Source: Stentor coeruleus (taxonomy: Eukaryota; Ciliophora; Heterotrichea; Heterotrichida; Stentoridae). From it: a DNA stretch of 31,455 bases. The stretch's first letter is position 1. Every line of letters begins with the position of its first letter. The stretch lies in assembly GCA_001970955.1 (NCBI GenBank), contig MPUH01000861.1:1-31455 (forward strand). The letters are read 5' to 3'. The notes under the pieces are model-generated. The model ran no database searches. It saw nothing but the letters and a program-made list of their open reading frames with translations, and was not told where the DNA came from. Below, piece by piece: positions 27,719-31,455 of this stretch. Both the position numbers and the translations under genes were made by a program.

Positions 27719-28969
27719 CTAAAACCCAAACGGATTATTCTTAGAAAACAAATACGAAGCTGCCATTTCCTCATTACCTCCACACATATTCAAAGCTTCT
27801 TCTGCTTCCTTTAATGAAAACCCAAGCGCCGTAATTTTCCTAATTTTCTCCATCTTCTTATCATCTTCATTTCTCCCAACTGGCTTATTCTCTTCCTTTT
27901 TCACATCTTTCTGTACTTCCTTCACAACTTCCTTTTTTTTTTCCTCAACAACCTTATTCCCAACATTTCCTTTAATTTCCTTAACACTTTGATTTTTATT
28001 TTCTTCAATCCTATCTTCCTCAGCATAATCCTCCATTTCAATTTCCTTCTTAAGCTCAGATTCAGATAAAAACCCTACAGAAATTTCCCCAGCATTCAAA
28101 GTTAGAACATTTTTATGTAAATCAATACAACATTGATGTCTTTTAAGCATATCTAATCCAAAAAGGATATTAATATTAGCTTTTTCAAGGACATGAAAAC
28201 AGCAGTTAAAATATTTTCCTTCAATTTCTAAATTAATAGCATGAATTCGACCTACAATTGTATCAACACCAACACCTTGAGCTTGTCCATGAAACCTAGT
28301 ATCAACAAGTCTCATTATCCCAAGTTTTTCAGCACATTTTTTACTCATTATAGTATTTTGAGCTCCTGAATCAACAAAAGCTTGTACAGGAATGTTGTTA
28401 ACTTTACAGTTTATGTATAACATAACGACACTTGCAAAAACTTCAGGGGTGTATTCTTGAGCGTATTTTAAGTTTTCATTGATGTTTTTTTGTTGGATGA
28501 TGTTTTCGATTTCCATTTGATTTGCTAGGTTTAAAGGGTCTCGGTCTAGTTCAGCTTCTTTTTTTACTTTTTCGAGTTTTGCTTTTTCCCTGTCGGCGAT
28601 GATTTTTTGTAAGTAGTTTTCGAGGTTGATCAGATTTTTGGATCGGATTATTGTTGCCAGCTCAGGGTTTTGATGCTCGATATGGTTTATGAATGATGGC
28701 TGGGTGTCTGCTTGTTTGAGGAGGCTGATTGCTTCGAGTTTTATTGGGCTTATTTGAGCTTGGAGTTGAAGAATATCACCTTCGAGAATACCAGAATCAA
28801 GGATAGGTGTAGTATCAATCAGCCTATTACCATTACAGTAAAGAGTCTGTGAGAAAAATGGTATCCCAGTCTCAACTTCAACCAATACTTTTATATCTTC
28901 AACTGTCCCAAGTTCATCAACTTCAACATATATCAGATTGGTTTCAGAAAGGGCAATGCAAACTTTCAT
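27719..28969 (-). CDS. DDI1: Ddi1-type ubiquitin-shuttle aspartyl protease
   Basis: The protein is 416 aa and full length for the family. It has a ubiquitin-like domain at 1-72, a helical linker (about 76-165), a retroviral-protease-like aspartyl protease domain at about 178-300 with catalytic D200-S-G-A (VDSGAQNTIMS), and a C-terminal UBA domain at about 372-409 (ITALGFSLKEAEEALNMCGGNEEMAASYLF). A very charged Lys/Glu linker (305-372) precedes the UBA. Ddi1 brings ubiquitylated clients to the proteasome and cleaves heavily ubiquitylated proteins as a dimer. The catalytic site, flap region and UBA are all intact, so the protein should be active, unlike the USP in this window. Its start lies 38 nt from the stop of the upstream coiled-coil gene. 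The stop is TAG. Confidence 0.95.
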   Translation of the reverse strand: MKVCIALSETNLIYVEVDELGTVEDIKVLVEVETGIPFFSQTLYCNGNRLIDTTPILDSGILEGDILQLQAQISPIKLEAISLLKQADTQPSFINHIEHQNPELATIIRSKNLINLENYLQKIIADREKAKLEKVKKEAELDRDPLNLANQMEIENIIQQKNINENLKYAQEYTPEVFASVVMLYINCKVNNIPVQAFVDSGAQNTIMSKKCAEKLGIMRLVDTRFHGQAQGVGVDTIVGRIHAINLEIEGKYFNCCFHVLEKANINILFGLDMLKRHQCCIDLHKNVLTLNAGEISVGFLSESELKKEIEMEDYAEEDRIEENKNQSVKEIKGNVGNKVVEEKKKEVVKEVQKDVKKEENKPVGRNEDDKKMEKIRKITALGFSLKEAEEALNMCGGNEEMAASYLFSKNNPFGF

Positions 28970-29007
28970 TTTATTATAAAATCCAACACTTCTTATTACA
29001 TAAATTA

Positions 29008-29844
29008 TTAAACCGACAAATTTATCACATTTTTCAAGTTCTGGATTTTTTTACGTTTTTCAATATCTACTGCATGAAGTTTTTCTACTATTTCTTCTTC
29101 AATTTTATTTTTTGTTTCTTTAAGTACTTTAAGAAATAATTCGTTTTCAGCCATAGAGCTAAGTTCATCAAGCTGTTCTCTATATTTCTCATTAACTTCA
29201 TTTCTAACTTTCTCTTTATTTTGTATATATTCTTCCATAATCTCCTCAACACCTTTTTCAAAAGCTAGAATTTTAGCATTTTGTTCCGCTTGCTTTTTTC
29301 TAGACGATATTTTAAGATTAAGTGTTTCAATCTGTTTTTTCAAATTTTCTTGTATTTTTTCACTAGCCAAACCATTTTCGCTCTTATGCCACTGAATAGT
29401 TTTTTCAGCAATCCTCTCTGTGCTTAAATCCGCCCTTTGTTTCACACTTGTATCCGTAGATGCCCTTGATCTACTTATAGGTTCAGGGCTTACTGATTTA
29501 TTACAAGCTTTTATAGTATTAAGAACATCAGGTCGTTTAAGCAAATTTTTCATTTTGTCTTGATAAACAGTAAAAATAGGATTTTTTTGACACTCATATG
29601 CTTCTATAGCTGTTGTATATAATTGCATAAGGCTGTGTATTATGTGTAAATTACAATCGTATTCTAAAGCACATTCTAAAGCTTTGATCTCTTGTTCAAA
29701 GCCTCGATCGTTTAATGGAACTTGTCCTTGGTGTGGGCTTATTTTCGCCCTTGCTTTTTTGAGTTCTTTGGTGTTGGAGGAGGATGGCTTTTCAGTAGGA
29801 ATGCTCCCTGGTTTTGGTTGGGATTTTGGGAATTTTTGTTGCAT
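29008..29844 (-). CDS. Coiled-coil protein of unknown function
   Basis: The protein is 278 aa. Residues 1-45 are Pro/Ser/Lys-rich and probably disordered. About 48-115 is a compact helical segment with several Cys (57, 64, 85, 114). After an Arg/Ser-rich linker (116-140, with SPEP and SRSRAS) there is a long charged coiled coil at about 160-272. Such a layout is common in basal-body, cortical or cytoskeletal proteins of ciliates, but I do not recognise the family. It sits 38 nt upstream of DDI1 on the same strand, the closest spacing in the window. That could mean overlapping transcription signals, though co-transcription is not expected in ciliates. The stop is TAA. Confidence 0.75.
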   Translation of the reverse strand: MQQKFPKSQPKPGSIPTEKPSSSNTKELKKARAKISPHQGQVPLNDRGFEQEIKALECALEYDCNLHIIHSLMQLYTTAIEAYECQKNPIFTVYQDKMKNLLKRPDVLNTIKACNKSVSPEPISRSRASTDTSVKQRADLSTERIAEKTIQWHKSENGLASEKIQENLKKQIETLNLKISSRKKQAEQNAKILAFEKGVEEIMEEYIQNKEKVRNEVNEKYREQLDELSSMAENELFLKVLKETKNKIEEEIVEKLHAVDIEKRKKIQNLKNVINLSV

Positions 29845-30523
29845 TTTTTTAGAGGAATTTGATATAGAAATAAATAGAGGAAAGGTTTAGTGAAGGGTTG
29901 GAATTAGGATTTTGGCTTTGAAAAGAATTTAAGGATGATGATTATTGTGAATATTAGGGAATATTATGAGATTTGTGATAGTTTATGATGAGGTTGTTAT
30001 GTGGTAGGGCAAATTTGAAATAATTTTTGGTATTGGTTAAGGTTTTAAGAATTTAATGTTTAGGGTGTTAAAAGATAAAAGATAAAGTCAAAAGTTAAAA
30101 ACAGATAGAAGACAGGATTTTTAGTGACTTTGCAACATGTAAATGAATATGTTCAAGAAAAAAAACAGTTTTTTATAGCTAAGATTATATTAGTATTAGT
30201 TAGGAATTATCAGTTAAGATTATATAAGAGAAAACATTATCGTATCTTTCTTTTCTCTACAATTCTAGAGAATTTAAGCATGAAAACTTTATAGTTTTTT
30301 GCGATATTAAACTATTAATTTTGTTCTCTAAAAATAATATATTAAAAAAGTACCAAATCTTATTTTTACACCACATCACAATTATCTTCCCTATCCCTAG
30401 ATGGGTAAATATTAAAATAACACGAATTTAGCATATGAGATCAGATTCTATATGCAAAAACCCTATATCCAGCATAATAATTCTATAAAACTCTTAGAAT
30501 TTATTATTCTATTAGATTTAATT
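29845..30523. other. Intergenic region carrying the inverted 24-nt element
   Basis: This is 679 nt between two - strand genes. It is strongly G-rich first (29881-29940 has 19 G and 1 C) and C-containing near 30360-30480. Copy 2 of the 24-nt element lies at 30188-30211. No gene is seen. Confidence 0.6.
30188..30211 (-). repeat. 24-nt dispersed element, copy 2 (inverted)
   Basis: It is the exact reverse complement of 14200-14223, and the similarity ends sharply on both sides. It lies about 340 nt upstream of the coiled-coil gene and about 310 nt past the stop of the BART gene. Confidence 0.6.
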
Positions 30524-30907
30524 CTATTGGTTTTGCTCACAGTATGCAGCCATCATCTCTACAAAACTACTATAGTCAGAGACTGATAATAACACCTGTA
30601 TAAAAACTCTACAGTCTTCATCATCTTTAGAATTAGATTGTAGCAATTTGAAAAACTCCTCAACTGTTAAACCTTCACTACAAACAAGTTCATCTAATTT
30701 TGATTCGAAAAGATGTTGAAATTCTTGATAAGCTAAAGTATGCTCGATTTTATTCTCAGTTTCAGTCACTTTCATGTCTGCAGTAAATAAGTTAGCATAT
30801 TTCTTAGCAAATGTATTGAACATTTGCTCTCCTGTATTATCTTCATCACCAAAATAAAAGTCTTCTATCTTCCTCATCGCTCTTTCCATCTTATCCATAA
30901 CACTCAT
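30524..30907 (-). CDS. ARL2BP: BART-domain protein, ARL2BP-like
   Basis: The protein is 127 aa, essentially one all-helical BART domain (about 13-123). Family features seen include IEDFYFGDED near the start, MFNTFAKKYANLF (29-41), the central YQEFQHLFESKLDELV and the closing LLSVSDYSSFVEMMAAY (107-122). The last matches the ARL2BP pattern of a phenylalanine-rich final helix. ARL2BP binds the GTP form of Arl2 and Arl3 and is linked to mitochondria and to cilia or basal bodies, a plausible setting in a ciliate. The protein is shorter than human ARL2BP, mainly in the N-terminal and C-terminal tails. CFAP36 also carries a BART domain but is much longer, so ARL2BP is the better fit. The stop is TAG. 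Confidence 0.8.
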   Translation of the reverse strand: MSVMDKMERAMRKIEDFYFGDEDNTGEQMFNTFAKKYANLFTADMKVTETENKIEHTLAYQEFQHLFESKLDELVCSEGLTVEEFFKLLQSNSKDDEDCRVFIQVLLSVSDYSSFVEMMAAYCEQNQ

Positions 30908-31285
30908 TTTTACAAATATAACCAGAGAGATAAGATGGATAAGTTTTTAGATTGAATTTACTTATAAAAGAAGATTTTGTTAGAAGTTTACTTTTTCAAC
31001 AAAAAAAAATCAATCGTAAACTAATTTAATATATTTATAGTAATAAAATTTTATACTTTTTTACTACTCTTCCTATCTTTTATAAGGCTGAAATTCAAAT
31101 AATAAAATCATTCTAAGTGCTTTTTCTATCAAAAATACATATAAAATAATGAATAAACACAAGTTTTCTCTAGGTAACTCAGTATGAAAGGACCGATTTA
31201 TTTGAGTAATGGCGATGATAAAATAGAAGTACAAAACTTTAGATCATAGATGGAAAAATGCGACAAANAAAACTTTAGATCATAG
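30908..31285. other. Divergent upstream region
   Basis: This is 378 nt between the - strand BART gene and the + strand gene at the right edge, so it should hold both promoters. It includes the first copy of the 35-nt duplication. A 21-codon + frame (ATG at 31184) is closed by TAG just before the edge gene's ATG once the duplication is collapsed. It is either an upstream ORF or part of that gene if an intron removes the stop. Confidence 0.5.
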
Positions 31286-31303
31286 ATGGAAAAATGCGAC
31301 AAA
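31233..31303. repeat. 35-nt direct duplication around an N (assembly artefact)
   Basis: 31233-31267 and 31269-31303 are identical copies separated by a single N, the same pattern as at 20000 and 24023. The duplication covers the start codon region of the edge gene, so only one copy is probably real. Confidence 0.9.
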
Positions 31304-31455
31304 AACACTGAAAGCTACTCAAAAAAGACGTCAAAACGAGCAGCGACTCTAGTAAAAACCAAAAACCTTAAACAAATCAAGTTCCCTAAATCTCTAAATT
31401 CAAATCAACCCAAGATTATGGAAAGGCCTAAAACTCCACACAATACGACAGGATT
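31286..31455 (+). CDS. 5' part of an unknown basic protein, cut by the window edge
   Basis: The frame opens at ATG 31286, directly after an in-frame TAG, and stays open to the window end (56 codons). The visible part begins MEKCDKNTESYSKK and is rich in Lys, Ser, Thr, Asn and Pro, with a KTP step near the edge. It looks like a disordered N-terminal tail and shows no domain. The + strand here is C-rich, as at the 5' ends of other + genes in the window, which supports a real gene. The start lies inside the 35-nt assembly duplication, so upstream coding sequence is not excluded. Function cannot be judged. Confidence 0.5.
   Translation, partial: MEKCDKNTESYSKKTSKRAATLVKTKNLKQIKFPKSLNSNQPKIMERPKTPHNTTG

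Overview
This looks like macronuclear DNA of a heterotrich ciliate, most probably Stentor or a close relative. The window is very AT-rich, genes are short-spaced and nearly intron-free, and the one intron I can demonstrate is only 15 nt long (27039-27053), a hallmark of heterotrichs. Translation fits the standard code: 9 complete genes end in TAG, 7 in TAA and none in TGA, with no TGA read as sense. The genus is an inference; the ciliate affinity is firm.

Layout, left to right. 1-1377 is non-coding AT-rich DNA. A small two-EF-hand protein (1378-1659) is followed by a tandem pair of B-box/DC1-like zinc-finger proteins (2788-6149). Next comes a cluster of five mutually related basic proteins of unknown function: one on the + strand (6582-7187) and four on the - strand (8246-12560). 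A run of - strand genes follows: a LITAF-like zinc protein (13566-14126), an ankyrin-PH-AGC-type protein kinase (14600-16624) and a degenerate Arf-like GTPase (17075-17611). A giant USP9X/USP34-like ubiquitin-protease homologue fills 18226-25026. After a 1.7 kb tail-to-tail gap come four - strand genes: an intron-containing unknown (26762-27337), DDI1 (27719-28969), a coiled-coil protein (29008-29844) and an ARL2BP/BART-domain protein (30524-30907). The 5' end of another + gene runs off the right edge (from 31286).

Three themes stand out. First, two enzymes have visibly lost their catalytic residues: the USP (Cys to Ser, His to Tyr) and the Arf-like GTPase (no DxxGQ, P-loop Ser/Thr replaced by Arg). 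Second, there are two local gene-family expansions, of which the five-member CASR family is unfamiliar to me. Third, the + strand shows a sawtooth of base asymmetry: flanks to the left of genes are C-rich and almost G-free, flanks to the right are G-rich and almost C-free, whatever the gene orientation. The same resets also occur inside long genes.

The sequence contains five single Ns. Three of them (20000, 24023, 31268) sit between near-identical direct copies of 200, 152 and 35 nt. These are best read as unmerged contig overlaps, so the USP protein as read is too long by 118 residues.
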